A stretch of DNA of 64,000 bases from Pseudomonadota bacterium (GCA_018816735.1 JAHIVH010000066.1:1-64000); one strand, 5' to 3'; shown: positions 17,540 through 27,004, counted from the stretch's first letter. The notes: a model not told the origin generated them from the sequence alone. A program made the numbers and translations.

Positions 17540-18388
17540 ATGGCGTTAAATATGGATGCATTGGGTAAAAAAATTGGCCCGATTACCAAAGATTATGTCT
17601 GGAGAGATGTCGCAATCTATGCGCTTGGTGTTGGCGCAGGATTTTCTGATATCGAATACTGCTGGGAAAGAAAACTTAAAGTGATTCCTTCTTTTTCCAT
17701 AGCATCTATTTTTGAATTCCTTACCTATATTGGCCTGAACTCAGGAATGAATCTGGCAGGTATCCTTCATGGAGAACAGGAACTTATTTTTCATAAGCCG
17801 ATTCCCACAAAAGGCAGCCTGACCACAGAAGGCGCCATCACAAAATATTATGATAAGGGAGAAGGAAAAGGGGCGCTGGTCATCGGGGAGAGTGATACCT
17901 TCCATTCAAATGGAGAAAAACTTTTTACCAGTATTTTGTCTGTATTTTCACGGTTTGACGGCGGGTTTGGCGGTGAAAACGCACCCAAAGTGACATTTGT
18001 GTTTCCGGAACGGGAACCCGATTTTGTCATGGAAGAGACACCTGACGTCAATCAGCCGCTTCTTTACAGGCTCTCAGGCGATCTTTTTGACATTCATGTG
18101 GATGAAGCATTTGCAAAAATGGCAGGCTTTGAGAGGCCGATTATGCATGGCCTGTGCACGTTCGGGTTTGCATGCCGGGCATTGATTCATCACTTAATCC
18201 CCGGGGAACCTGAAAAAGCCAGACGAATGGCATGCCGTTTTTCAAAGCCGCTTTATCCGGGAGTGCCTATAAAAACGAGTATCTGGAAAACCGAAGACGG
18301 AAAAGCCGTATGGCAGACGGTCAATTGTGAGACTGGCGAAACGGTTATTACCAACGGAATTTTTGAATATGGTGATATTCCGGCTTAA
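17540..18388 (+). CDS. MaoC-like (R)-specific enoyl-CoA hydratase
   Basis: A 282-residue double hot-dog protein that hydrates trans-2-enoyl-CoA to (3R)-hydroxyacyl-CoA. The ATG at 17540 has AAAGGAGG ahead; the frame opens earlier at 17474 without a site. The hydratase-2 motif is visible in YRLSGDLFDIHVDEAFA with the catalytic Asp and His kept. The MaoC segment PIMHGLCTFGFA follows. The N-terminal half is the non-catalytic hot-dog found in eukaryote-type hydratase 2. The downstream (3R)-dehydrogenase supports this stereochemistry. Confidence 0.9.
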   Translation: MALNMDALGKKIGPITKDYVWRDVAIYALGVGAGFSDIEYCWERKLKVIPSFSIASIFEFLTYIGLNSGMNLAGILHGEQELIFHKPIPTKGSLTTEGAITKYYDKGEGKGALVIGESDTFHSNGEKLFTSILSVFSRFDGGFGGENAPKVTFVFPEREPDFVMEETPDVNQPLLYRLSGDLFDIHVDEAFAKMAGFERPIMHGLCTFGFACRALIHHLIPGEPEKARRMACRFSKPLYPGVPIKTSIWKTEDGKAVWQTVNCETGETVITNGIFEYGDIPA

Positions 18389-18448
18389 GATAATCGATGT
18401 TCTGATGATCAAAATGTTTTACCTGTATAAAGGCTATGGGAGACAATT

Positions 18449-19600
18449 ATGCTTGCATTAAACAAATCACAGAAACAAATCCAGAAGGCAGTAAGGGATT
18501 TTTCAAAAGGTGAGTTCGACAAGGAACACATCATTGAAATTGACAAAAGCCGGGAATACCCGAAAGATATCTGGGAAAAGGCTGCCGAGCTGGGATTTAT
18601 CGGTATCCATTTTCCTGAAGCGTTAAGTGGTTCAGGCATGGGTGTGTTTGATAATGTCATTGTCGCGGAGGAACTCTGCAGAAAGGATTCCAGCATCGGC
18701 ATCACCCTTTCCACGGCAGGATACGCTTCCGAATGCCTGCTTCGATTTGGCAGTGATGACCTGAAGCAGAAATTCCTACCCAAAGTGGCAGAAGGCAAAA
18801 TACTTTCCGGAGGGGCGTTCACCGAACCGGATCAGGGGACGGATATCACAAGGATTAAAACCACGGCCAGAAAGGAAGGCGGCCACTTTATCATTAACGG
18901 TGACAAATCGTTTGTCGTAAATGGGGGGCTGGCCGGATTCTATGTGGTTCTCTGTAAAACAGATTCAGCTTGTGAACCGGAAACAGGCGGTATGAGTCTG
19001 ATTCTGGTTGAGGCAGACAGAGATGGGCTGACTGCTGAAGACGTTGGCAGAAAACTCGGTGTGAATCAGATGGCGACAACCGGTCTTTTGCTGAGAAATG
19101 TAACTGTACCGATATCAAATCTGATTGGTGAAGAAGGGAAGGGCTACGCCAATCTCCAGAAATTTTTTGTAGAAAGCAGAATTCTGGTTGCGGCTCAAGC
19201 CCTGGGAACGGCCGAAGGCGCTCTTGACAGGGCGCTTGTGTACGTCAAGGGAAGAGAACAATTCAACCGGCCGATTGTCAAATTCCAGGTGACCCAGCAT
19301 AAAATAGCAGATATGGCAACCCGGATCGAGCTTGCAAGATTGATCACCTATGAGGCGGCAAGCCAGTTTGATCAAGGTAATATTGACCCGAAGATGGCAT
19401 CCATGGCCAAACTCACAGCCACAAAAGTGGCTATGGAAGTAACGGATGAGGCACTGCAGCTTCATGGCGGTTATGGGTATATGACCGAATATGAAGTCGA
19501 ACATTTTTATCGTGATGCCAAGGTTTGCCAGATCAGGGAAGGCAACAACAGGGTTCAGAAGGATATTATCGCCGAAGCCGTTATCGGACGTATCAAATAG
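18449..19600 (+). CDS. Acyl-CoA dehydrogenase
   Basis: A 383-residue flavoprotein that oxidises acyl-CoA to trans-2-enoyl-CoA. Family landmarks are GGAFTEPDQGTDITRIKTTA (flavin and substrate loop; key T-E-P), REQFNRPIVKFQ, and LHGGYGYMTEYEVEHFYRDAK. The catalytic base is present as E364 in the REGNN motif near the C-terminus, the position used by short- and medium-chain enzymes. It lies in a single-direction cluster with the hydratase and a second dehydrogenase. Electrons would go to ETF, which is not encoded in this window. Confidence 0.94.
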   Translation: MLALNKSQKQIQKAVRDFSKGEFDKEHIIEIDKSREYPKDIWEKAAELGFIGIHFPEALSGSGMGVFDNVIVAEELCRKDSSIGITLSTAGYASECLLRFGSDDLKQKFLPKVAEGKILSGGAFTEPDQGTDITRIKTTARKEGGHFIINGDKSFVVNGGLAGFYVVLCKTDSACEPETGGMSLILVEADRDGLTAEDVGRKLGVNQMATTGLLLRNVTVPISNLIGEEGKGYANLQKFFVESRILVAAQALGTAEGALDRALVYVKGREQFNRPIVKFQVTQHKIADMATRIELARLITYEAASQFDQGNIDPKMASMAKLTATKVAMEVTDEALQLHGGYGYMTEYEVEHFYRDAKVCQIREGNNRVQKDIIAEAVIGRIK

Positions 19601-19632
19601 CCTTATCGGTTTATACAAGGGAGAAACATATC

Positions 19633-20778
19633 ATGAATATTTTAAATTATACTGAAGAACACCATGAATTCAGAAAAAGGCTTCAGGACTATTTTGCAAA
19701 AGAAGTGACACCCTATGCTGCAAAATGGGAGACGGATCATATTATCCCCAAGGAAGCCTGGAAGAAAGCAGGTAAAGCCGGTTTTCTGTGCACCAGCGTT
19801 TCAAAGGAATACGGTGGCATCGGTGGTGATTTTATATACTCTGCCATTGTCTGTGAGGAAATGACAAAAACATTTCAGACCGGCCTTGCCATGTCTCTTC
19901 ACAGCGATGTGGTCGTGCCTTATATTGACGAATATGGATCGGAAGAACTTAAAAAAAGGTTTCTTCCGGGATGTGTGTCCGGAGATATCGTGGCGGCTGT
20001 GGCCATGACAGAACCGGATGCAGGAAGTGACCTTTCATCTCTCACAACAACTGCTGTGGAAGATGGTGATGAGATCATTATTTCCGGTTCCAAAACATTT
20101 ATATCAAACGGGATTCACTGTGATGCCGTCATTGTTGCGGCAAAGGACCCGGCCGTTGAAAACCCGTATCAGGCCATGAGCCTGTATGTTGTTGAAGATG
20201 GCACGCCCGGGTTTACCAGGGGACGGCACCTGGATAAAATGGGCTGGCACAGCCAGGATACGGCGGAACTTTTTTTCAATGACTGCAGGATTCCAAAGGC
20301 CAACCTCCTGGGTGAAAAAGGCTATGGATTTCTCATGCTCATGGGAAAGCTTCAGCAGGAGAGGCTCGTTTGTGCCATGGGTGCGGTCTACGGGGCAAGA
20401 CAGGTTATTGACGGTGCCGTAGAATATTTTAAGACAACCAAAGATGCTTCAGGTAAACCCCTTTCCAAATATCAAGCCGTTCAGTTTGCCCTTGTTGAAA
20501 TGGAAACAGATGTGCGAATCGCTGAAACGTTTATTCAAAAACTGATCGCCGACCATATGGAAAAGGCAGATATCAAGACCGAAACGTCCATGGCCAAATA
20601 CTGGACAACCGACCTGGCCAACCGCGTATCCGGCCGATGCCTGGAAATGATGGAAGATTTCGGGATGGTCGAACAGAATCCGATGGTCCAGGCGTGGCGT
20701 GATTTCAGGATTACCTCGATTTTTGCAGGAACCAATGAAATCATGAAATTTATTGTTGCGAAACTCATGCAACTGTGA
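19633..20778 (+). CDS. Acyl-CoA dehydrogenase, long-chain/isovaleryl type
   Basis: A 381-residue paralog from the ATG at 19633 with GGGAGAA ahead. Landmarks are AVAMTEPDAGSDLSS, SKTFISNG and FAGTNEIMKFI. The usual C-terminal catalytic Glu is Ala here (FAGTNE instead of YEGTN). E243 in KLQQERLVCA matches the alternative catalytic Glu of long-chain and isovaleryl-CoA dehydrogenases, so the enzyme should be active but with different chain-length preference. The frame opens earlier inside the previous gene; that part is not translated from a credible site. Confidence 0.92.
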   Translation: MNILNYTEEHHEFRKRLQDYFAKEVTPYAAKWETDHIIPKEAWKKAGKAGFLCTSVSKEYGGIGGDFIYSAIVCEEMTKTFQTGLAMSLHSDVVVPYIDEYGSEELKKRFLPGCVSGDIVAAVAMTEPDAGSDLSSLTTTAVEDGDEIIISGSKTFISNGIHCDAVIVAAKDPAVENPYQAMSLYVVEDGTPGFTRGRHLDKMGWHSQDTAELFFNDCRIPKANLLGEKGYGFLMLMGKLQQERLVCAMGAVYGARQVIDGAVEYFKTTKDASGKPLSKYQAVQFALVEMETDVRIAETFIQKLIADHMEKADIKTETSMAKYWTTDLANRVSGRCLEMMEDFGMVEQNPMVQAWRDFRITSIFAGTNEIMKFIVAKLMQL

Positions 20779-20870
20779 TGGGATTCTCTTTTAAAAAACA
20801 CAAGACGCAATTTTAAGAAATGGCCTTTTAAGCTATATCAATAATCAAATTTCAAATAAGGAGAAAGATC

Positions 20871-21776
20871 ATGTCAGATATCCGATTTGATGGCAGAGTG
20901 GCAATTGTTACAGGTGCAGGAGCAGGTCTTGGTAAAACGTATGCACTTGAACTTGCAAAACGGGGAGCAAAAGTGGTTGTAAACGATCTGGGCGGCGCCC
21001 GTGACGGATCAGGTGCCAGCACGTCTGCTGCAGATCTTGTAGTGAATGAGATCAAGAAGAACGGTGGCGAAGCCATTGCCAATTATGATAGCGTGGCCAC
21101 AATGGATGGTGGACAAAATATCGTAAACACTGCTGTGGACACTTTTGGAAAGTTGGATATCCTGATCAACAATGCCGGTATTTTAAGAGATAAAAGCCTT
21201 CTGAAAATGGAAGAGGCTGAATGGGATCTCGTGGTTGCCGTCCATTTGAAAGGGGCTTTCTGTGTCACCAAACCTGCCTTTGCCATTATGAAGCAAAACG
21301 GTTATGGCCGAATTGTCAATACCACATCCGGTGCCGGTCTCTATGGGAATTTTGGCCAGGCCAATTATTGTGCAGCCAAAATGGGTGTTGTCGGCCTCAT
21401 GAACAATGTCGCCATCGAAGGCGCAAAATACAACGTCAAATGCAATACCATTGCACCTGTGGCAGCGTCCCGGTTAACCGAAGACATTCTGCCGCCTGAA
21501 ATGTTCAACAAACTGAAACCGGACTTCATTATGCCGTTGGTTGTTTATCTCTGTTCAGAAGCCAATCAGGATACAAAAATGATTTTCAACTGTGCTGCAG
21601 GATGGTTTAGCCGGGCAGAGATCGTTTGTGCCAAGGGCGCAACCATCGGAGATGGCAGCAGGGAAATCTCAGCGGAAGAAATCAAGGAAAACTGGGGCCG
21701 GATCACGAGCCTTGACGAAATTAAACCATTAAACAATATCGGTGAATCTTTCGGATACCTGGGAAGTCTTCTTTAG
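20871..21776 (+). CDS. (3R)-hydroxyacyl-CoA dehydrogenase-like SDR
   Basis: A 301-residue short-chain dehydrogenase resembling the N-terminal domain of peroxisomal multifunctional enzyme type 2. The NAD motif is TGAGAGLG (about 14-21), with VVVNDLGGARDGSG typical of this subfamily. The catalytic Ser is in NTTSGAGLYGNFGQ and the Tyr-Lys pair in NYCAAKMG. A C-terminal extension (MPLVVYLCSEANQ) is also characteristic. AAGGAGAAA precedes the ATG. It completes the R-specific beta-oxidation steps of the cluster. No thiolase is found nearby. Confidence 0.9.
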   Translation: MSDIRFDGRVAIVTGAGAGLGKTYALELAKRGAKVVVNDLGGARDGSGASTSAADLVVNEIKKNGGEAIANYDSVATMDGGQNIVNTAVDTFGKLDILINNAGILRDKSLLKMEEAEWDLVVAVHLKGAFCVTKPAFAIMKQNGYGRIVNTTSGAGLYGNFGQANYCAAKMGVVGLMNNVAIEGAKYNVKCNTIAPVAASRLTEDILPPEMFNKLKPDFIMPLVVYLCSEANQDTKMIFNCAAGWFSRAEIVCAKGATIGDGSREISAEEIKENWGRITSLDEIKPLNNIGESFGYLGSLL

Positions 21777-21805
21777 TAACCAGCTGTTAAGAATATTCAA
21801 ACAAC

Positions 21806-21846
21806 AAAAAGCCGGGGAGACGCGTATTCTTCCCCGGTTTTTTTTT
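21806..21846 (+). terminator. Rho-independent terminator of the beta-oxidation cluster
   Basis: CCGGGGA at 21812-21818 pairs with TCCCCGG at 21831-21837, followed by nine T bases. This is a strong intrinsic terminator 30 nt after the SDR stop. Confidence 0.92.
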
Positions 21847-21863
21847 AGGAGGTTGTCAAAGGT

Positions 21864-22667
21864 ATGATAGCAGAGGCGTCAGATCCCAAATCCTCCTTGC
21901 CAGACAAGGCACTTGAAAGACTGTCTGAAAAAATCAGGAAGACCATGGTCAGAGCCATGTCCGACTTTCACATGATTGAAGAGGGGGATCGTGTGCTTGC
22001 CGCTGTCTCCGGTGGAAAAGACTCCGCCACCATGCTCATTCATCTTGAGGAAATCCGGAAGCGGGCAAAATTCAGATTTACGGTAGATGCACTGCTTGTC
22101 AATCAAAAACAGCCCTGGTTTGATGCCGAACAGTATCTGGCCTGGATGACCGGCAGGGGGTTTTTCATTAAAATGATAGAAGATGATGTTTTCAATGTAG
22201 CCCTTCAGAAAACCCGGCCCGGAAAATCCCTTTGTCGTATTTGTTCACGATTGAGAAGAGGTGTTCTCTATACCTATGCCAGAAAAAACGGATATACCAA
22301 AATTGCCCTGGGCCATCACAGGGATGATCTGAATGAAACCCTGCTTATGAACATGTTTTTTTCCGGCCGCATCGCTGCCATGCCACCCAAGCTTGTTTCA
22401 AACGATGGACATAATGTGGTGATACGGCCCATGTGTTATGTAGAAGAAGAAAAAATAATCGCCTATAAAGAGGCTGCCGGCATCCCTGTCATGACATGTG
22501 ATCCATGCGAATCTCAGGATAAGGCCCAGCGCCAGAAGATGAAAACACTTCTTAAAGGTCTTGAATCGACTTATCCCGGCCTGGAAGCAATCCTGCTTAA
22601 ATCCATGAAAAATATCAAGCCATCCCGGCTGCTGGACAAAGACCTATTTGATTTCCATGAGTTTTAA
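21864..22667 (+). CDS. ttcA: TtcA-like tRNA 2-thiocytidine synthetase
   Basis: A 267-residue ATP-dependent sulphur-transfer protein of the TtcA/TtuA group. The PP-loop SGGKDS is at 49-54. The cysteines of the Fe-S site are C124 and C127 in CRICSR and C212 in TCDPC. The segment LGHHRDDLNETLLMN is diagnostic for this group. It modifies C32 of tRNAs in known members. TTAGGAGG lies upstream, after the terminator of the previous operon, so it has its own promoter. Its 3' end overlaps the convergent mobB by 24 nt. Confidence 0.88.
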   Translation: MIAEASDPKSSLPDKALERLSEKIRKTMVRAMSDFHMIEEGDRVLAAVSGGKDSATMLIHLEEIRKRAKFRFTVDALLVNQKQPWFDAEQYLAWMTGRGFFIKMIEDDVFNVALQKTRPGKSLCRICSRLRRGVLYTYARKNGYTKIALGHHRDDLNETLLMNMFFSGRIAAMPPKLVSNDGHNVVIRPMCYVEEEKIIAYKEAAGIPVMTCDPCESQDKAQRQKMKTLLKGLESTYPGLEAILLKSMKNIKPSRLLDKDLFDFHEF

Positions 22668-23135
22668 AATGTGATCGCAAAGGGTTTTTATATCTTCTCT
22701 GGGCCAGACCGGACAATCAATGTCAATGGGATCATCTGTCACAATGGCCTTTATGTCATTTCGCTCCGGAGCGATCGGCGGTTCTCCTGAATGGTTCCGC
22801 CACACTTCTATTTTTTTACCGGGGCCTTCCAGATATCCTTCCACAACAACCAGATCTTTATTTTCATAAAGGGGAGAGAGAATCTTTAACGGTTCATCAT
22901 CTCCGCGCCGGGGAATAAATATGGCGGTCAGTGTGGGTGTGATGACCGTGGAAGGCGATGCTCCCGCTTCCCGGTGAAGAAATGAGTCTTTTCCGGGTTT
23001 GTCCAGTTCATGGTCATGGCTGCTATGCTTGATAGAGCCGATGTCGAGTCCTCTTTCGGTGAGTTCTTTGATAATATCGACAACCAGTTTGGTTTTACCG
23101 TTGTTTTTTCTTCCGATGACATGGAGTAGTTTCAT
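22644..23135 (-). CDS. mobB: Molybdopterin-guanine dinucleotide biosynthesis protein MobB
   Basis: A 163-residue GTP-binding protein that assists attachment of GMP to molybdopterin for enzymes such as formate dehydrogenase. The P-loop GRKNNGKT is at 8-15, followed by GSIKHSSHDHELDKPGKDSFLHREAGA, a typical MobB segment (key H-D and K-D-S). The C-terminal DLVVVEGYLEG is also conserved. It converges on ttcA with overlapping 3' ends. Confidence 0.93.
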   Translation of the reverse strand: MKLLHVIGRKNNGKTKLVVDIIKELTERGLDIGSIKHSSHDHELDKPGKDSFLHREAGASPSTVITPTLTAIFIPRRGDDEPLKILSPLYENKDLVVVEGYLEGPGKKIEVWRNHSGEPPIAPERNDIKAIVTDDPIDIDCPVWPREDIKTLCDHILKLMEIK

Positions 23136-23150
23136 AGTATAGTTCTTTCG

Positions 23151-23354
23151 TTAGTCAAACTGATGATGCACGCACTTCTCACAATCCGGCAGCAGATTGA
23201 CGAGCTTTCGCCTGAGAACATCATAAGAGTAATAATGGGTGGCAATTTGATAATTGGTTTCCACCATTTCAAGGGAGACACCATCTGTTCCGGCAATGCG
23301 GGTTGAAATAAAGCCGATGTTTTTTAAATTGCAGGTTGCCGTGCATGTGGTCAC
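23151..23354 (-). pseudogene. Glycosyltransferase remnant with the middle deleted
   Basis: A 67-codon frame joins two ends of one protein. Residues about 10-30 (IGFISTRIAGTDGVSLE) match the N-terminus of a GT4-type mannosyltransferase common in anaerobes. The following ETNYQIATHYYSYDVLRRKL matches the extreme C-terminus of the same family (N-Y-x-x-A ... Y-S-Y-x-V-L-x-x-K-L). Roughly 350 or more residues that should lie between them, including the nucleotide-sugar site, are absent, and the join is in frame. It cannot be a transferase. Whether the small product is made is unknown. Confidence 0.75.
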
Positions 23355-23383
23355 TTATTCCCTCCAGTCTCAAGTTCCTCGTT

Positions 23384-23953
23384 TCAGGTCTGAAGTTCCC
23401 TGTATCTGAAGCAGGTGACCACATGGTCATTCACCATGCCGATGGCCTGCATGAACGCATAGCATATGGTGGGGCCGACAAATGTGAATCCGCGTTTTTT
23501 CAAGTCCTTGCTCATGGCAACCGACACGTCGGTCTCCGGAGGTATTTCTGAAATGTGTGTCCAGGAATTCGTTATGGGGACACCGTCTGTGAACTGCCAG
23601 ATATAGGCATCAAAACTGCCGAACATGTTTACGATATCCAGAAAGGCAGATGCATTTTTGATGGCAGCATGGATTTTAAGCCTGTTTCTGATAATACCTG
23701 CATCATTCATGAGCGTGTTAATTTTTTTTTCATCATAGAGAATGATTTTATGTGGGTCAAACTGATCAAAGGCCTTTCTGAAATTGTCCCGTTTTCTTAA
23801 TATGGTAATCCAGCTCAAGCCTGCCTGGGCACCTTCGAGAATGAGAAACTCAAAGAGTTTTCTGTCATCATGCAGGGGAACCCCCCATTCCGTATCATGA
23901 TAATCCATATACAGCTTGTCATTTTCCGCCCATTCGCATCTTTTTTCTTTCAT
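23384..23953 (-). CDS. tag: DNA-3-methyladenine glycosylase I
   Basis: A 189-residue base-excision repair enzyme of the Tag family. The N-terminal CEWAENDKLYMDYHDTEWGVP carries the zinc-ligand Cys and the YHD-EWG signature. The middle has EGAQAGLSWITILRKR with the active-site Glu. The C-terminal FVGPTICYAFMQAIGMVNDH carries the other zinc-site residues. Its ATG overlaps the pyruvate kinase stop, so it is translationally coupled as the last gene of the glycolytic operon. Confidence 0.94.
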   Translation of the reverse strand: MKEKRCEWAENDKLYMDYHDTEWGVPLHDDRKLFEFLILEGAQAGLSWITILRKRDNFRKAFDQFDPHKIILYDEKKINTLMNDAGIIRNRLKIHAAIKNASAFLDIVNMFGSFDAYIWQFTDGVPITNSWTHISEIPPETDVSVAMSKDLKKRGFTFVGPTICYAFMQAIGMVNDHVVTCFRYRELQT

Positions 23954-25356
23954 CAGACTTCAACAACCTTGATCATGTTTGTGGTGCCTGCCACTTCAAC
24001 CGGGTGGCCTGCTGTGACGATCACCAGATCTCCCTTTGCCACATGGCCAACGGTCAGTGCTGAATTGGCTCCTTTTTCGAACATGTCATCCGTGCCTTTT
24101 AGCAGATCCACATGAACCGGCACACATCCCCAATAGAGCGCCAGACGTCTAACGGCTTTAATATCCGGTGACAGGGCAATGATGCTGGCTTTTGGCCGGA
24201 AACTTGAGATGAGCTTTGCCGTAAACCCGGACTGGGTGGATGCCACAATGGCGGAAACCTTCAAATGGTCTGCAAGGTCGCAGGCCGCATAGGCAACGGA
24301 TGCCGAGATATCACTGTCCGGTTTTATGTCAAGAAATTTTAAATGCGGATAATTCTGTTCGGCGCTTTCAGCAATTTTAGCCATGAATTCAACGGCTTTT
24401 ACCGGATATCTTCCACTGGCGGTTTCTTCTGACAGCATGACGGCGTCCGTACCATCCAGCACGGCATTTGCAACGTCATTTGCCTCTGCCCGCGTAGGAC
24501 GGGGGGATTCGCACATGGACCGCAGCATCTGGGTTGCGACAATCACGGGTTTGCCTTCATTGTTTGTTTTCCGTATAAGCATTTTCTGAATATTGGGAAC
24601 GGTTTCCAGCGGAATTTCAACACCCAGATCACCTCTGGCCACCATAATACCATCTGCTGACCGGATGATATCATCGATATTTTTAAGCGCCTCATGCTTT
24701 TCTATTTTGGCAATTACCGGAGTGTCCTTGTCTGCATTCCGAATAATATTTTTCACTTCATTGATGTCCTTTGCACTTCTTACAAAAGAGAGCGCCACAT
24801 AATCTATGTCCAAGTCCAGACCAAATGCCAAGTCTTTCTTGTCTTTCTCGGTAATGGAAGGCGCAGAGATCGTCCCGCTCGGCAGGTTGATTCCCTTGTT
24901 GGATGTGAGTATGCCGCCTGTAATCACATTGCAGTGAACTTCCGTGTCAGTGGTTTTTTCAACCACCATTTCCATTAACCCGTCAGCAAGCATGACAACA
25001 TCGCCGGGTTTGACTTCCTGAGGGAGTTTTTCGTAGGAAACGCATGCCCGGTTTCCAAGGCCTTCCATGGGGGTGCTGGTCAATATCAGGGTCTGGCCGG
25101 GCTCGAGCTTGATGCCTGGGTCCCGGATACAGCCCACCCGTATTTTGGGTCCGCAAAGATCCTGCAGGATGGCCACATGTGCATTCAATTTTTTTGAAAT
25201 TTCCCGTATCATTTCAATTTTCAGGCGATGCTCCTCATGGGTGCCGTGGGAGAAATTGAGCCGGGCCACATTCATGCCCGCCTGAATCAGTTTTTCGATC
25301 ATTTCCTTTGAATCACTCGACGGGCCGATGGTGCATACGATTTTGGTTTTGGGCAT
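23953..25356 (-). CDS. pyk: Pyruvate kinase
   Basis: A 467-residue glycolytic kinase (phosphoenolpyruvate + ADP to pyruvate + ATP). The start at 25356 (MPKTKIVCTIGPSS) follows AAGGTGG; the frame is open for 17 codons more. Signatures are ARLNFSHGTHEEH, the PK signature VIAKIEKHEAL with the catalytic Lys, MVARGDLGVEIP, and PTRAEANDVANAVLDGTDAVMLSEETASG. The C-terminal allosteric domain is present. It is the third gene of a pgk-pgi-pyk-tag run. Confidence 0.96.
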   Translation of the reverse strand: MPKTKIVCTIGPSSDSKEMIEKLIQAGMNVARLNFSHGTHEEHRLKIEMIREISKKLNAHVAILQDLCGPKIRVGCIRDPGIKLEPGQTLILTSTPMEGLGNRACVSYEKLPQEVKPGDVVMLADGLMEMVVEKTTDTEVHCNVITGGILTSNKGINLPSGTISAPSITEKDKKDLAFGLDLDIDYVALSFVRSAKDINEVKNIIRNADKDTPVIAKIEKHEALKNIDDIIRSADGIMVARGDLGVEIPLETVPNIQKMLIRKTNNEGKPVIVATQMLRSMCESPRPTRAEANDVANAVLDGTDAVMLSEETASGRYPVKAVEFMAKIAESAEQNYPHLKFLDIKPDSDISASVAYAACDLADHLKVSAIVASTQSGFTAKLISSFRPKASIIALSPDIKAVRRLALYWGCVPVHVDLLKGTDDMFEKGANSALTVGHVAKGDLVIVTAGHPVEVAGTTNMIKVVEV

Positions 25357-25381
25357 GGGGACCACCTTATATTTTTGAAGA

Positions 25382-27004
25382 TTAGATATTTCCTGAAAAC
25401 AAGGCATTCAGATAAAAGTCGCTGATTGGGTTATTGGTATTCAATTGATGTGCGTTGTTTTCATTCTTTTTAGCCATTTGTTTTCGAATGTTACCGGCAA
25501 GTACTTTGCCCAGTTCCACACCAAACTGGTCAAACGGATTGATATCCCAGAGAAACGCCTGGAATAGCGTTCGTGCCTCATAAAATGAGAGAAGCTTTCC
25601 CACATTTTCAGGTGAGAGATCGTTTAAAACAAGTGTGGATGACGGGCGATTGCCGGAAAACGATTTTGTCGGATCAGCATCAGCTTTTCCCATGGCCAGG
25701 GCCTGGGGCTGTGAGATCAGATTGGCCCAGAGTTCCTGGTGGTTGGTGACCCCTTTGGAAAGACAGTGGGTCTCTTCATACTGGGGATGAATAACACCGA
25801 TAAAATCAATGGGAAAGGCCATTCCCTGGTGGGCCAGCTGAAAAAAAGAGTGCTGGGCATTGGTACCGGGTTCTCCGAAAACGATCCAGCCGGATCGGAT
25901 ATTCAGGGTTTTTCCTTCTGTTGTCACCGATTTGCCGTTGCTTTCCATGTAAAGCTGCTGGATATGGGGCGCCAGCTTGCTTAAAGGGGATGCATAGGGA
26001 ATAATGCCAAGAGCCGTATACTTCAGAAAATTATTGTTCCAGGTGTCAATCAGGGCTGCAATCAATGGAAGATTGTTTTCAATGGAAGCGGTTCTTGCAT
26101 GGGTATCCATTTCGGAAGCCCCTTCAAGAAACGCGCAGAACCGGTCAAAACCGAGGAAAAGGCTTAAGGGGAGGCCTCCTACGGCTGACGACACCGAGTA
26201 CCTGCCTCCGATATAGTCGAACATATGGAAGGTCTGGAGCGATTTCTTGACAATCGCGCTTGGCGGACTGTCTTTACCGGTGACCGAAACAAAATGTTTG
26301 GACGGGTCCAGCCCGGCATTTTTTAAATATTCCCAGGCCTGTTTTTCGTTGGCCAGGGTTTCTGCCGTGGTGTTGCTTTTTGAAATGCTGATAAACAAGG
26401 TTTCCAATGGATCGATTTTTCTTTTGATCGCATCAAAATTATGAAAATCCACATTGGACAAAAAGTGAATCCGGATATTTTTATCGGCAAAAGAAGACAG
26501 GGCTGTGGCCACAAATTCAGTGCCCAGATAGGAGCCGCCAATGCCTATCACAACCGCATGGCTGAAGGGCCTGCCGGTTGACCCTTTGATCTTCCCCTGA
26601 TGGATTTTTTCTGAAAATGACCGGAGATCTTCCTTGACCCGTTCAAGTTCAGGCATGACGTCCTGGCCATCCACATGAATCGGCTTTCCGGAAAGATTTC
26701 TTGTGGCTGTATGAAGCGCGGCACGGTTCTCGGTGACATTGACCTTTTTGCCGTTCATCATGTCATTGAATTTTTCCATGATCCTGGCTTTTTTTGCCAG
26801 CTCAAACAAAAGCGCCATGGTATTTTCATCTACCCGTTGCCTTGAGTAGTCGAAAAAAATACCCGCACTTTTCTTTGAAAACAGATCAAACCGGTTGTGA
26901 TCGCTTAAAAGTGCTTTCAGGTGAAGGGTGGGTTGCTGAAATCGGTCAGCCTCTTTTTCCAGCCGCTTCCATGGGTCAGTCTGGTTGATCTGCAGGTCGG
27001 TCAT
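25382..27004 (-). CDS. pgi: Glucose-6-phosphate isomerase
   Basis: A 540-residue enzyme interconverting glucose-6-phosphate and fructose-6-phosphate, of usual long-form length. Signatures are VIGIGGSYLGTEF, FISISKSNTTAETL, IGGRYSVSSAVGGLPL with the base-providing Arg/Glu region, YMESNGKSVTTEG and FDQFGVELGKVLA with the catalytic Lys. GGAGGTATTTCCT precedes the ATG. It lies 33 nt after pgk and 25 nt before pyk. Confidence 0.96.
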   Translation of the reverse strand: MTDLQINQTDPWKRLEKEADRFQQPTLHLKALLSDHNRFDLFSKKSAGIFFDYSRQRVDENTMALLFELAKKARIMEKFNDMMNGKKVNVTENRAALHTATRNLSGKPIHVDGQDVMPELERVKEDLRSFSEKIHQGKIKGSTGRPFSHAVVIGIGGSYLGTEFVATALSSFADKNIRIHFLSNVDFHNFDAIKRKIDPLETLFISISKSNTTAETLANEKQAWEYLKNAGLDPSKHFVSVTGKDSPPSAIVKKSLQTFHMFDYIGGRYSVSSAVGGLPLSLFLGFDRFCAFLEGASEMDTHARTASIENNLPLIAALIDTWNNNFLKYTALGIIPYASPLSKLAPHIQQLYMESNGKSVTTEGKTLNIRSGWIVFGEPGTNAQHSFFQLAHQGMAFPIDFIGVIHPQYEETHCLSKGVTNHQELWANLISQPQALAMGKADADPTKSFSGNRPSSTLVLNDLSPENVGKLLSFYEARTLFQAFLWDINPFDQFGVELGKVLAGNIRKQMAKKNENNAHQLNTNNPISDFYLNALFSGNI

